Origin: Parabacteroides massiliensis
GTDB taxonomy: Bacteria > Bacteroidota > Bacteroidia > Bacteroidales > Tannerellaceae
NCBI RefSeq assembly: GCF_900155425.1
Contig: NZ_LT700191.1
Location: 483,918-547,917 of the forward strand
DNA length: 64,000 nucleotides
Direction of reading: 5' to 3'
Below, one piece after another: positions 45,450 to 54,602 of the stretch (the first letter of the stretch is position 1; each line of letters opens with the position of its first letter). Position numbers and translations under genes: made by a program. The notes beneath the pieces are model-generated. The model searched no databases and was not told the DNA's origin. It saw only the letters and a program-made list of their open reading frames with translations.

Positions 45450-48422
45450 AGGTTTCAGCACCACGCCCAGACTCTTCTTTCCGTCCATCTTGATCACGAT
45501 CGGTTTATCGAAATGGACATGGCGGAGATATTCGGTTTCTTCCACCGCAGGCAAGGAGTTCAGATATTCTTCATCGAACCAGCCATCTCCCTTAAACGGA
45601 TTGATCGTGAAATAGCCAACCCCGAACGACGTCAGATTCTGGAAGAAATGCGTTCCCTGGCTCGGATCGACACGATAGTTCTCCAGCCCGCATTCCACAA
45701 TGACGCGGGCATTGCTGATATGCGGCCATTTCACCGGAATGCCCAACCAGGAATCGCTGCTGCCCCAACGGCCGGGACCGACCAGGACATAGTTCTTTTC
45801 CTCTGCGGTGAACCCGCGGTTCATCTTCTCGATGTCGTAAGCTATCAGTTGGTTGTTGGCAGAGTTGAAAGCACCGGTCTTCACATATATGATATCTTGC
45901 ACATCCGTCACGATGCCATGTCCTAAGACGCTTGTCGATGAGAGTATCGTATCCTTTTGTTCGACGAGTGTCAAATCTTCTTCCATCACCTCTTTGTTGT
46001 CCACGATCGGGCGAATCTGCAAGAGATAGAATGTAGCCGTAGGACTGCCTCCCCTGCTCTGCTCTGTCTTCATGGGGTCGATATTTACCGCAAATTCAAT
46101 TTCTATGGGACGCCCCATCTCTTCCTGCCCGACATGCAGAATCTGGTCGAGCGTATCGGCAAGCGGGAACACGTCATGCTGAAGGACGTTGACGAAAGAT
46201 AAAATCTTGCGTCCGCCGGGATAGTAGCCGTCACGAATGATCTGGTCATAAGGATCGTAGGTCGAGACAATGAACTTCAACGAACCGTCTGCATCGGCAT
46301 CTTTCAGGTTCAGACGAAGCAGGTTAAACGAATCGTCTACCGAGAATTGTTCCGCCAGGTTCTTCAGGTCGAGTGCATAATAACGGGTCTGCGTTTCACG
46401 CAAAGCAAAGTCCATCGTACTCATCTGCAGAATATTATGCGGATGGCGGGGAGAAAAGCGCAGTGTCTGCCCGCCGTCTACGATATACTTGCCAAGCCCC
46501 AGGGCGATATTGGCAATGCCGTCTTCCGCCTTTTCATTTCCAATCGGGTAGAAATTCAACGAACGCGCGACACCGGAAATAGTAGGATAGAAATGATCAT
46601 TGTACCGGTTTCCTACCACCTCCTGTAAAACGATCGCCATCTTTTCTTGATCGATAAGATTCGATGTTGCTGTCATATAGGCCTTACTGTCACGATAAAA
46701 CACAGAAGCATAGACCGCTTTGATCGCATCACTTAATGTACGGAGCATGTCGTATTTATCCTCCAGCTTAGGTACCATATAAGTAGAATAAATCCCGGCA
46801 AACGGTTGATAATGGGAATCTTCCAAAAGGCTGGACGACCGGACGGCAATCGGGCTTTTGACAACATCGAAAAACGCCATCAGGTCTTCAATCAGACGGG
46901 CGGGAAGGCTGGCACGCAGGAAATATTTCAAGATCGTCTCATCATCCACATCACTCAAAGCGACCGGATACAGTTCGTTTGTCTCCATAAACTCATCGAA
47001 GATATCCGTACAGATCACGACCGTCTTCGGAATGGTCACTGCAAAATGTTCGTGTTCCAACTTAGGATAACGCTTCACCATCGCTCCGATAAACGCAAGG
47101 CCTCTTCCTTTTCCTCCCAACGAACCGTCTCCGATACGGGCGAAGTTGCTGTACTCGTCGAAGCGTTCCTTCTGGTAGACCGCAACGACACCGGAATTCT
47201 TCATCCGCCGGTACTGTACGATCAGGTCGAAAATCAGCTTCCGCGCCTCATCCATATCCTTGTAGTCGCTCACGTCCACACGCTTCAACACCTCTGCCGG
47301 CGGGAACATGGCACGGGAATAGAAAAAGCGGGAGAAATGGTTACGGCTCAGATGGTAAACCAGAGAATCATCGGGTATCTGAAAGACTTTCTTTTGCAAA
47401 TCCTTCAAATCCTTGATGCGCATGATCTCTTCCTTCGTCTGGGGATTCAAGATGACGAAGTCGCCGAAACCGAAACGCTGCATGATCTTCTTCCGCAGAT
47501 CCTGTGGGTAACTCTTGGAATTCTTGTCGATAAAAGAAGCTCCCAACTCTTTTGCGTACACCTTGTTGCTCGCCTCCGACGATTCCAGCACGAAAGGAAT
47601 GATCAGGCCGGTCTTCCGCACATACTGCCCGAACTTATACCCGGCATAGGGATCTTTCACACCGTCGTGCATGAAGCTCATGTCCGAAATAATCCCTAAC
47701 ATATTATCGCGATACTGGTTAAAGATGCGGACTGCCTCTTCATAGGTACGCGCCAGTTTGATCTTGGGACGTCCGCGCATACGCAACGTTCGCTGATGGT
47801 CGTTCAAGGCTTCCTTCGCAAACATCTGGCTCTGTTCCAGCACGAACTTATACAAGTGTGGCAAGGCCGAAGAGTAAAAACGAATGGAATCTTCCACCAA
47901 CAGGATTATCTGGACACCGACACTGGCCGTATCATCAGGCGCATTCATCTTGTCCTCGATCAGCTTGATGATGGCAAGCAGCAGCTCCGCATTTCCCAAC
48001 CAACTGAACACATAGTCGATCGCGCTCAAATCTTCATTGGCGATCCGCTTGGATACCTCTTTCGAGAACGGGGTGAGGACAACGATCGGTATATTGGGAT
48101 AATGGACCTTGATCTCCGTAGCCGCCGCGAAAATATCACGGTTATCCATATTCGGCATGCAGATGATCAACTCGAAGTTGCGGTCTTTCAACTCGGCAAG
48201 CGCCTCCGCTTCTGTCGTCACCTGTGTGAAACGAGGCGGATAACGAAGGCTGAGTGAAGTATATTCGTTGAATATCTGTTCGTCCACCCGCCCGTCGTCT
48301 TCCAACATGAAGGCATCGTATTTTGTAGCAATAAGCAATACATTATATATACGCTTATTCATTAGATTGGCAAATGATGTGTCTTTAAACACAAGATTCT
48401 TAAAATCCGGTATTCCGCTCAT
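45435..48422 (-). CDS. PEP synthase/PPDK-like protein with receiver-like N-terminus
   Basis: A 995-aa cytosolic protein. The N-terminal 170 residues (IYNVLLIATKYDAFMLEDDG, FELIICMPNMDNRD, IVVLTPFSKEV) resemble a response-regulator receiver, and a second receiver-like part follows (VQIILLVEDSIRFYSSALPHL, to about 340). From about 430 comes a PEP/pyruvate-binding ATP-grasp domain: GDGSLGGKGRGLAFIGAM and SPIAVRSSSLLEDSHYQPFAGIYSTY (given as motifs GGKGRGLAF and VRSSSLLEDS). No swivelling phosphohistidine domain of normal PEP synthase is obvious, so it may phosphorylate something else or act in signalling. A divergent neighbour is glutamate dehydrogenase. The family is conserved in Bacteroidales but uncharacterised as far as I know. 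Confidence 0.8.
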   Translation of the reverse strand: MSGIPDFKNLVFKDTSFANLMNKRIYNVLLIATKYDAFMLEDDGRVDEQIFNEYTSLSLRYPPRFTQVTTEAEALAELKDRNFELIICMPNMDNRDIFAAATEIKVHYPNIPIVVLTPFSKEVSKRIANEDLSAIDYVFSWLGNAELLLAIIKLIEDKMNAPDDTASVGVQIILLVEDSIRFYSSALPHLYKFVLEQSQMFAKEALNDHQRTLRMRGRPKIKLARTYEEAVRIFNQYRDNMLGIISDMSFMHDGVKDPYAGYKFGQYVRKTGLIIPFVLESSEASNKVYAKELGASFIDKNSKSYPQDLRKKIMQRFGFGDFVILNPQTKEEIMRIKDLKDLQKKVFQIPDDSLVYHLSRNHFSRFFYSRAMFPPAEVLKRVDVSDYKDMDEARKLIFDLIVQYRRMKNSGVVAVYQKERFDEYSNFARIGDGSLGGKGRGLAFIGAMVKRYPKLEHEHFAVTIPKTVVICTDIFDEFMETNELYPVALSDVDDETILKYFLRASLPARLIEDLMAFFDVVKSPIAVRSSSLLEDSHYQPFAGIYSTYMVPKLEDKYDMLRTLSDAIKAVYASVFYRDSKAYMTATSNLIDQEKMAIVLQEVVGNRYNDHFYPTISGVARSLNFYPIGNEKAEDGIANIALGLGKYIVDGGQTLRFSPRHPHNILQMSTMDFALRETQTRYYALDLKNLAEQFSVDDSFNLLRLNLKDADADGSLKFIVSTYDPYDQIIRDGYYPGGRKILSFVNVLQHDVFPLADTLDQILHVGQEEMGRPIEIEFAVNIDPMKTEQSRGGSPTATFYLLQIRPIVDNKEVMEEDLTLVEQKDTILSSTSVLGHGIVTDVQDIIYVKTGAFNSANNQLIAYDIEKMNRGFTAEEKNYVLVGPGRWGSSDSWLGIPVKWPHISNARVIVECGLENYRVDPSQGTHFFQNLTSFGVGYFTINPFKGDGWFDEEYLNSLPAVEETEYLRHVHFDKPIVIKMDGKKSLGVVLKPEKYE

Positions 48423-48574
48423 AATGATTTGATAGAATTAACAGCCCCAAATGTAAGGAAAAAAACAATCAACCGAAAGAAACTACGGCATAGCCTTCAG
48501 GATAAAGCCGGATTTTCACTTAAAGAACATTGTTCAAAAACATAAAAAGAACTGTCAAAAAGTAAGCAAAACAT

Positions 48575-48604
48575 TTTGCAAACCCAGGTTATTACCTATA
48601 TTTG
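48575..48604 (+). promoter_or_regulatory. Promoter of the second glutamate dehydrogenase
   Basis: TTTG at 48575-48578 and TATATTTG at 48597-48604 with an 18-base spacer. The ATG at 48641 is 36 bases downstream, which argues against the longer in-frame start at 48602 inside the promoter. Confidence 0.7.
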
Positions 48605-48640
48605 CAAGCAGAATGTTATCTTAAAAAGAAATTATATACT

Positions 48641-49975
48641 ATGAAGACAGAAGTAATCTTATCAGCACTGGAAGCAAAACATCCGGGCGAAAAGGAGTAT
48701 CTGCAAGCAGTAAAAGAAGTTCTTCTTTCAATTGAAGAAGTGTACAACCAGCATCCCGAATTCGAGAAAGCTAAAATCATCGAACGGTTGGTTGAACCGG
48801 AACGTATTTTCACTTTCCGTGTGCCTTGGGTAGACGACAAGGGAGAAATACAGGTAAACTTGGGATATCGTGTACAATTCAATAATGCGATCGGCCCGTA
48901 CAAGGGCGGTATTCGCTTCCATCCGTCCGTAAACCTGTCCATCCTCAAATTCTTGGGATTCGAACAGACCTTTAAAAATGCGTTGACAACACTGCCGATG
49001 GGTGGTGGAAAAGGGGGTTCCGACTTTGCTCCACGGGGTAAGAGTGATGCAGAAATCATGCGTTTCTGCCAGGCTTTCATCCTCGAATTATGGCGTAACC
49101 TCGGACCGGACCGTGATGTTCCGGCAGGCGATATCGGCGTAGGCGGACGCGAAGTCGGTTATATGTACGGCATGTACAAGAAGCTGGCTCGTGAAAACAC
49201 CGGTACGTTCACCGGTAAAGGCATGGAATTCGGCGGTTCTATCCTCCGCCCCGAAGCTACAGGTTTCGGTGCTCTTTACTTCGTTCACCAGATGTTGGAA
49301 ACTCACGGCATAGATATCAAAGGCAAGACTGTCGCCATCTCCGGTTTCGGAAACGTTGCCTGGGGAGCAGCCACTAAAGCAACCGAACTGGGTGCCAAGG
49401 TCGTTACGATCTCCGGACCGGACGGTTACATCTATGATCCGGACGGCATTTCCGGCGAAAAGATCGATTATATGCTGGAACTGCGTAATTCAGGTAATGA
49501 CATCGTAGCACCTTACGCCGAAGAATTCCCCGGTGCTACTTTCTATCCCGGCAAGAAACCTTGGGAACAGAAAGTCGACATCGCATTGCCTTGCGCCACT
49601 CAGAACGAGCTGGACGTAGACGATGCACGCAAGCTGATCGAGAACAAGACATTATGCGTAGCCGAAGTGTCCAACATGGGATGTACGGCCGAAGCTGTCG
49701 ATTTGTTCATCGAACACAAACAACTCTTTGCTCCGGGTAAGGCCGTCAATGCCGGCGGTGTCGCCACTTCGGGGCTGGAAATGACTCAGAACGCCATGCA
49801 TATTTCCTGGACTGCAGCCGAAGTCGATAGCAGGCTGCACCAGATCATGAGCGCGATCCATCAGCAATGTGTCGAACACGGAAAAGAAGGCCAATATATC
49901 AACTATGTGAAAGGAGCAAACATTGCGGGCTTCATGAAAGTAGCCAAAGCGATGATGGCACAAGGAATCGTATAG
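48641..49975 (+). CDS. Glutamate dehydrogenase, second copy (444 aa)
   Basis: Same length and architecture as the protein at 21476: YKGGIRFH, PMGGGKGGSDF with the catalytic lysine, PAGDIGVGGREVGYMYGMYKK and NAGGVATSGLEMTQN. The nucleotide-binding loop differs (AISGFGNVAWGAATKATELG against VSGSGNVAQYTVEKLISLG), which may reflect different coenzyme preference or regulation. Bacteroides species are known to carry two enzymes, one NADP-specific and one with dual specificity. It is divergent from the PPDK-like gene with a 218-bp gap, and is followed by two hairpins before the convergent ruvC. Confidence 0.93.
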   Translation: MKTEVILSALEAKHPGEKEYLQAVKEVLLSIEEVYNQHPEFEKAKIIERLVEPERIFTFRVPWVDDKGEIQVNLGYRVQFNNAIGPYKGGIRFHPSVNLSILKFLGFEQTFKNALTTLPMGGGKGGSDFAPRGKSDAEIMRFCQAFILELWRNLGPDRDVPAGDIGVGGREVGYMYGMYKKLARENTGTFTGKGMEFGGSILRPEATGFGALYFVHQMLETHGIDIKGKTVAISGFGNVAWGAATKATELGAKVVTISGPDGYIYDPDGISGEKIDYMLELRNSGNDIVAPYAEEFPGATFYPGKKPWEQKVDIALPCATQNELDVDDARKLIENKTLCVAEVSNMGCTAEAVDLFIEHKQLFAPGKAVNAGGVATSGLEMTQNAMHISWTAAEVDSRLHQIMSAIHQQCVEHGKEGQYINYVKGANIAGFMKVAKAMMAQGIV

Positions 49976-49977
49976 AT

Positions 49978-50047
49978 CGATGTGTATTTCAACACACATC
50001 GAGAATGTGTCTATAAGAAGGGGGGATGTCTGTGATTACAGGCATCC
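49978..50047. terminator. Two hairpins between gdh and ruvC
   Basis: CGATGTGT/ACACATCG (49978-50001) and GGATGTCTGT/ACAGGCATCC (50024-50047, one wobble, then CTTTCTT) lie between convergent genes. The second looks like a terminator for the dehydrogenase gene. Confidence 0.6.
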
Positions 50048-50056
50048 TTTCTTGTT

Positions 50057-50614
50057 TCAGCGGACTTTGCCCGGATTCTTCGCAATAAAGTCCTTCCAGC
50101 CGGTATATTTCTTTTCCTGTATCGGGTTATTCGTTTGGAAATAGTGGCAAACGGCAGCAGCCAGTCCGTCTGTCGCATCCAATTGGGGCAACATGGATGC
50201 TTCCGGAATATGCAGGTAGCGCTGTAGCATCCCGGCCACTTGTTCTTTAGACGCATTCCCGTTCCCGGTAATGGACATCTTGATTTTTAGCGGGGCATAT
50301 TCAAATATCGGGATATCCCGTTCGAGCGCGGCAGCCATAGCGACTCCTTGTGCACGCCCCAGTTTCAACATACTCTGCACGTTCTTCCCGAAAAACGGAG
50401 CTTCAATGGCCAGTTCGTCCGGATGATATTGGTCGATAAGCCCCAAGACCCGTTCAAAAATTTTACGGAGCCGCAAATAATGATCCTCGTATTTATTCAG
50501 TTGGAGTATGCCCATCGCTTCCAGTTTGGGTTTGTTTCCTTCGATCTTCAGGACTCCGTAACCCATCACGATTGTCCCCGGGTCAATACCCAATATGACA
50601 CGTTCCTTCGTCAT
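50057..50614 (-). CDS. ruvC: Holliday junction endonuclease RuvC
   Basis: 185 aa. The catalytic acidic residues of RuvC are visible: Asp11 in LGIDPGT, Glu71 in LAIEAPFF, and Asp146/Asp149 in [13 protein letters not shown]. It cleaves Holliday junctions symmetrically as part of RuvABC recombination repair in the cytosol. Its ATG overlaps the stop of the upstream DUF4286 gene by four bases, so the two are co-transcribed, a pairing common in Bacteroidales. The length is slightly above the 173-aa E. coli protein because of a C-terminal extension. Confidence 0.95.
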   Translation of the reverse strand: MTKERVILGIDPGTIVMGYGVLKIEGNKPKLEAMGILQLNKYEDHYLRLRKIFERVLGLIDQYHPDELAIEAPFFGKNVQSMLKLGRAQGVAMAAALERDIPIFEYAPLKIKMSITGNGNASKEQVAGMLQRYLHIPEASMLPQLDATDGLAAAVCHYFQTNNPIQEKKYTGWKDFIAKNPGKVR

Positions 50615-50925
50615 TTCTCCCAGTCTATCTCTTCCAGCAAAGTACTAAAGCCGGCAATTTTATGTCCAAAACGGGCGACCAGTGCCCGGTGGAGGTTATT
50701 ACCTTCGTTCTGTAACCAGAAATTCAGCGTATCGACATTCTTCACATGAAACTGGACAGAGAAACTAACCCCCTCTTCCGTCTCGGCCTGCATCACGCGT
50801 CGCAGACATGGTCGTTGCAGAAAACCACTCTCCATAGCTTTCGGGATATATTGTTTTTTCAGATAATCCAAGCCTTCATCCTGAATATCATTTTCGACAT
50901 GGAACGTTGTATTATAGACAATCAT
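50611..50925 (-). CDS. DUF4286-family small protein
   Basis: 104 aa from the ATG at 50925 ([19 protein letters not shown]); a longer frame to 51009 would run through AT-rich promoter-like DNA and is rejected. It has a ferredoxin-like pattern: strand [10 protein letters not shown], helix [13 protein letters not shown], strands VSFSVQFHV, helix [17 protein letters not shown] and strand [11 protein letters not shown]. It matches DUF4286, whose function is unknown. It overlaps ruvC and is divergent from tRNA-Ala. Confidence 0.85.
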   Translation of the reverse strand: MIVYNTTFHVENDIQDEGLDYLKKQYIPKAMESGFLQRPCLRRVMQAETEEGVSFSVQFHVKNVDTLNFWLQNEGNNLHRALVARFGHKIAGFSTLLEEIDWEK

Positions 50926-50981
50926 CTTCTTTTTTGAATAAATTTCTATGACAAAGATAGTGGTTATATCAAGAAAAGTCC

Positions 50982-50989
50982 TATATTTG
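50982..50989 (+). promoter_or_regulatory. -7 element of tRNA-Ala
   Basis: TATATTTG, 20 bases before the tRNA 5' end. Confidence 0.65.
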
Positions 50990-51009
50990 CACTTGAAAAT
51001 AAGTCGCAC

Positions 51010-51083
51010 GGGGCATTAGCTCATCTGGCTAGAGCGTCAGACTGGCAGTCTGAAGGTGATCGGTTCGAGTCCGATATGCTCCA
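51010..51083 (+). tRNA. tRNA-Ala (anticodon GGC)
   Basis: A complete cloverleaf: acceptor GGGGCAT/ATGCTCC, D arm GCTC/GAGC, anticodon arm TCAGA-CTGGCAG-TCTGA with anticodon GGC, T arm ATCGG-TTCGAGT-CCGAT, discriminator A. CCA is not encoded. A strong terminator follows. Confidence 0.95.
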
Positions 51084-51102
51084 CAATCTTACGGCAAGCA
51101 AC

Positions 51103-51136
51103 AAAAAAAGGCATTCATCATTGAATGCCTTTTTTG
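51103..51136. terminator. Bidirectional terminator between tRNA-Ala and sulfatase
   Basis: AAAAAAGGCATTCA pairs with TGAATGCCTTTTTT with a 4-base loop. It serves the tRNA on the plus strand and the sulfatase gene on the minus strand. Confidence 0.85.
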
Positions 51137-51147
51137 TTCTATCCTTC

Positions 51148-52722
51148 TTATTTCTTCGCATTTGCCAACTCCGTTTCGATCGGATCGTCATATTGTTCCT
51201 GCAATTTATGCAGTTCGGCTTTCAGACTGTCGATCAAGGCTTCGTTGCCCGGTTCGTTATATATGTTGTGCATTTCCATCGGATCGTTCTGCAGATCATA
51301 AAGTTCCCACACATCGATGTCATTATAGAAATGGATTAATTTATAGCGGTCGGTACGAACGCCATAATGACGTTTCACCGCGTGTTCTGCCGGATATTCG
51401 TAGAAATGATAATACAAAGAAGTACGCCAGTCTTTCGGATGCTCGCCTTTCAGCAATGGCAAATAAGAGTCACCTTGGATATCTTCGGGTATAGGAGCAC
51501 CGGCCAATTCGAGGAAGGTAGCAGCATGGTCGATATTCTGGACCATTTCAGGGATATCGCCTTTAACACCACCGGGGAAACGGACCAACATCGGCGTACG
51601 GAAAGATTCTTCATACATGAAACGTTTGTCGAACCAGCCATGTTCGCCCATATAGAAACCCTGGTCGGAAGTATAGACGATAATGGTATTCTCCAATAAA
51701 CCGCTTTCCTTCATATAATCCAATACACGCCCCACATTGCGGTCTACGGAATGGATCACACGCAGATAATCGTGCATGTATTGCTGGTATTTCCATTCGG
51801 CCAAAGCCTTTCCTGTCAACTTCTGTTCCTTAAATTTCTTGATGATCGGATCATAATGTCTGTCCCACGCCGCCTTCTGCTCCGGTGTCATCCGGTTATA
51901 CAAACCACGGCCGATTTCCTCAAGGCCTGTCGTCGTATGAATTTCATTTTCCTTATCCGCCATCTTCAAGTCATAGACGAGATCCATGTCCTTGATGATA
52001 CTCATCTCCTGTTCGGATGCGGCAATACGTCCTTCATATTTGTCATAGAACGTTTCGGGAATCGGATAAACAACATCTTCATACAAATCCAGATCGCAGG
52101 TATCCGGCATCCAGGTACGATGAGGTGCTTTGTGATGGAACAAAAGACAGAAAGGTTTGTCTTTATCCCGCTTGTTGTCCAACCAATCTAAAGCCAGGTC
52201 TGTCGTGATATTCGTGGCATAGCCCTCTATCTGTTTTTTCTCTCCATTATCAATAAAGTACGGATTATAATAATTCCCCTGCCCGATCAGGATATTCCAA
52301 TAATCGAAACCGGTCGGATCGGAAGTCAGATGCCACTTTCCTACAATAGCAGTCTGGTAACCGGCCTGCTGCAATAACTTCGGAAATGTCTGCTGGTTTC
52401 CATCAAAACTGTTCGTATTGTCGGTAAAACCATTCTTATGACTGTGCTTGCCCGTCAGCAAACAAGCACGGCTGGGACCACTCAAAGAATTGGCGACGAA
52501 ACTGTTCGTAAACCGTACGCCTTCATTGGCAATCCGGTCGATATTCGGAGTTTCGATAAAACGATGATCATAGGCACTGATTGTCTGATAAGAATGATCA
52601 TCACACATGATGTAGAGAATATTCATAGGTTTCTCCGGAACCTCTTTTTTGTCTTTCTGGACACAGGCAGGAAGTGCAACGACTGCCCAACTCATCAAAA
52701 GAAATCGTTGATTCGTTTTCAT
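51148..52722 (-). CDS. Serine-type S1 sulfatase lipoprotein
   Basis: 524 aa. A lipobox (VALPACVQ, Cys20) anchors it. Metal Asp41/Asp42 are in IMCDDHSYQ. The formylglycine motif is S81GPSRACLLTG, with Ser rather than Cys at the modified position, so maturation needs an anaerobic radical-SAM enzyme (anSME), not an FGE. Further motifs are KWHLTSDPTGFDYW, HHKAPHRTWMP and SDQGFYMGEHGWFDKR. Such enzymes remove sulfate from host or algal glycans in the periplasm or at the surface; the exact S1 subfamily and substrate are not clear. Its upstream neighbour, in the same direction but behind a terminator, is a Tat oxidoreductase. Confidence 0.9.
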   Translation of the reverse strand: MKTNQRFLLMSWAVVALPACVQKDKKEVPEKPMNILYIMCDDHSYQTISAYDHRFIETPNIDRIANEGVRFTNSFVANSLSGPSRACLLTGKHSHKNGFTDNTNSFDGNQQTFPKLLQQAGYQTAIVGKWHLTSDPTGFDYWNILIGQGNYYNPYFIDNGEKKQIEGYATNITTDLALDWLDNKRDKDKPFCLLFHHKAPHRTWMPDTCDLDLYEDVVYPIPETFYDKYEGRIAASEQEMSIIKDMDLVYDLKMADKENEIHTTTGLEEIGRGLYNRMTPEQKAAWDRHYDPIIKKFKEQKLTGKALAEWKYQQYMHDYLRVIHSVDRNVGRVLDYMKESGLLENTIIVYTSDQGFYMGEHGWFDKRFMYEESFRTPMLVRFPGGVKGDIPEMVQNIDHAATFLELAGAPIPEDIQGDSYLPLLKGEHPKDWRTSLYYHFYEYPAEHAVKRHYGVRTDRYKLIHFYNDIDVWELYDLQNDPMEMHNIYNEPGNEALIDSLKAELHKLQEQYDDPIETELANAKK

Positions 52723-52752
52723 GATACATTATGTTTTTTTGTTTGGATTTGG

Positions 52753-52760
52753 CAAAATTA
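52753..52760 (-). promoter_or_regulatory. -7 element of the sulfatase gene
   Basis: TAATTTTG on the minus strand, 31 bases before the start codon. Confidence 0.5.
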
Positions 52761-52804
52761 AACAGAGCAAACGGAATAATCGCTATTCGGACTGTAAAAT
52801 ATAA

Positions 52805-52834
52805 AAAAGTCCCGAAACTTTATCCGGGACTTTT
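52805..52834 (-). terminator. Terminator after the Tat oxidoreductase gene
   Basis: AAAAGTCCCG (52805-52814) and CGGGACTTTT (52825-52834) form a perfect 10-bp stem with T-rich edges. Confidence 0.75.
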
Positions 52835-52855
52835 CCCTTACCTTTTATCTTCTTA

Positions 52856-54208
52856 TTATTTGTTACAATACGGCAATTTGTATGGATTCCGGTATTCGTA
52901 CCAGTACAAACGATGCGATTCGGCTTCCTTATCCCCATTAAAACTCAAGGTTGCCGGATCCCAATGAACAGGACGTCCCAGTTCGCGGGCAATGTTCTGC
53001 AAGCAGCAAAGCGTATTCGTGCTACAACCGACTTCAACCGGCGCAATCGGGTTCTTGCGTGAACGGACGCAGTCGATAAAGTTCTGCATATGCGGAGAGC
53101 TTACTTCATATTCACCTTTTCCGACTTTCTTTTCCTCTTTCGGCAACAAGGAAGGATCAGAACATTCGATATAACCGCGAGCCACTTTCAACCATCCCTT
53201 ATCACCGATAAACTTGATGCCTTGTGCATTGGCGTTATCCTCACGGTAAGGCTGTTCGGTCATCACGATTCCATTGGCATATTTCATTGTCGCATACTCC
53301 GTACCTTCATATCCTTTCGGAATAAATTCTACCGGACCGGATCCGTCCATACCGATTGCAGCCTGTGCAATATCGAACATATGAGCACCCCAGTCGGCCG
53401 TATACCCGTTTCCGGTTTCCTGATACCAGCGCCATGCTCCCCACAACTTTTCGTTCTGTTCGGGTTCAAGAGAAATCGGCGGACAAAGATCAGGATGATA
53501 ATGAATCTTCGGATCGTTCAACGGTCCCATCCATTGGTTGAAATTCAGATTAGCGGGAACATCCATTTCCGGCAGGTCCAATGGTTTGGGCGGTTCGCCG
53601 ACACGGGCATATATCTTTTCAATATGGCCGATCTTACCGGCACGGACCAATGCGATCGCATCCTGAAACTCCTTGCTCGAACGCTGCTGGCTACCGATTT
53701 GGAACACACGATTATTATCGCGCACAGCACGAACGACAGCCAAACCTTCGGTAATCGTATAAGCCAACGGTTTCTGGCAGTACACATCCTTTCCGCTCTG
53801 GCAAGCATGGATAGCAACCAAAGCATGCCAGTGGTCAGGAGTTGCCACTTCAATCACGTCAATATCCTTGCGATTCAACAAATCCTCGTAGAATTCATAC
53901 ATATCGCAGCGGGGAGCCACATTCAAAGACTTTTGCCAAGCTTCGACACGACGTTTGAAGCGTTCACGTTTCAAAGAATCCACGTCGCAACAGGCAGCAA
54001 CCTGCACACCCGGACAAGTAGAAAAACTCTTGAAATCGGACAAACCTTGCTGTCCTAATCCGACAAACCCCAAAACGACACGATCGCTCGGGGCAATACG
54101 CACCCCATTTACAGCCCAACTGGGCAGGATAGTCAAACTTGCCAATCCCAAAGCGGAAAGGCCAAGAAATTCTCGACGGGTTACCCCTTTTTTAGTGTTT
54201 TCTTTCAT
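52856..54208 (-). CDS. Gfo/Idh/MocA oxidoreductase with Tat signal
   Basis: A 450-aa enzyme. The Tat signal TRREFLGLSALGLASLTILP covers about residues 9-28, with no lipobox, so it is released or membrane-associated in the periplasm. The Rossmann motif is LGFVGLGQQGLSDF; CQKPLAYTI takes the place of EKP (Gln for Glu); TADWGAHMFDIAQ carries the catalytic-type Asp and His. The C-terminal RLYWYEYRNPYKLPYC tail is typical of the Bacteroidetes exported subgroup. A TATATTTG element lies about 38 bases upstream. The neighbouring sulfatase and a fourth family member at 57920 suggest work on complex glycans. Confidence 0.9.
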   Translation of the reverse strand: MKENTKKGVTRREFLGLSALGLASLTILPSWAVNGVRIAPSDRVVLGFVGLGQQGLSDFKSFSTCPGVQVAACCDVDSLKRERFKRRVEAWQKSLNVAPRCDMYEFYEDLLNRKDIDVIEVATPDHWHALVAIHACQSGKDVYCQKPLAYTITEGLAVVRAVRDNNRVFQIGSQQRSSKEFQDAIALVRAGKIGHIEKIYARVGEPPKPLDLPEMDVPANLNFNQWMGPLNDPKIHYHPDLCPPISLEPEQNEKLWGAWRWYQETGNGYTADWGAHMFDIAQAAIGMDGSGPVEFIPKGYEGTEYATMKYANGIVMTEQPYREDNANAQGIKFIGDKGWLKVARGYIECSDPSLLPKEEKKVGKGEYEVSSPHMQNFIDCVRSRKNPIAPVEVGCSTNTLCCLQNIARELGRPVHWDPATLSFNGDKEAESHRLYWYEYRNPYKLPYCNK

Positions 54209-54602
54209 GGTAATTCAAAATATATTGGACTAAAAAATCAAGCGACAAATATAGGATTTTTTTTCGTATCTCAAAAAAATTTCCGCCTTCACCCGTATTG
54301 CCACCTTGGTCTACCTTCACTCGGAAGGTTATATTATAGTAGGGTCAGTAGTTGTGGCATCATACAGGTGATAGGCGAAAAATCCGGCCGCCACTCCGTG
54401 CTCCTGTCAACAGACGTATGTTTTGCCGTTAATTCGATATGCAAATAAAAAGAAGAGAATCTATATGAGCAACCCTTTGGATGGGGGCGGAACGGCTTTA
54501 TTGGCAAAGTCGCATATCTTTGTCGTTTAAAGAATTTCAGATTTGTCGTTTCGGCCTTTCTTTGTTGTTTAAGCAAGTTTTGCCATCTGATTTTCCTGTG
54601 CC
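54209..54602. other. Gap between AraC regulator and oxidoreductase genes
   Basis: Holds the TATATTTG promoter element (54246-54253, minus strand) of the oxidoreductase gene. The remaining 340 bases show no supported gene, RNA or obvious repeat. Confidence 0.5.

Noticed and set aside
53090-54058. 322-codon plus-strand frame opposite the Tat oxidoreductase
   Set aside because: Antisense shadow; the minus-strand product has a complete family match.
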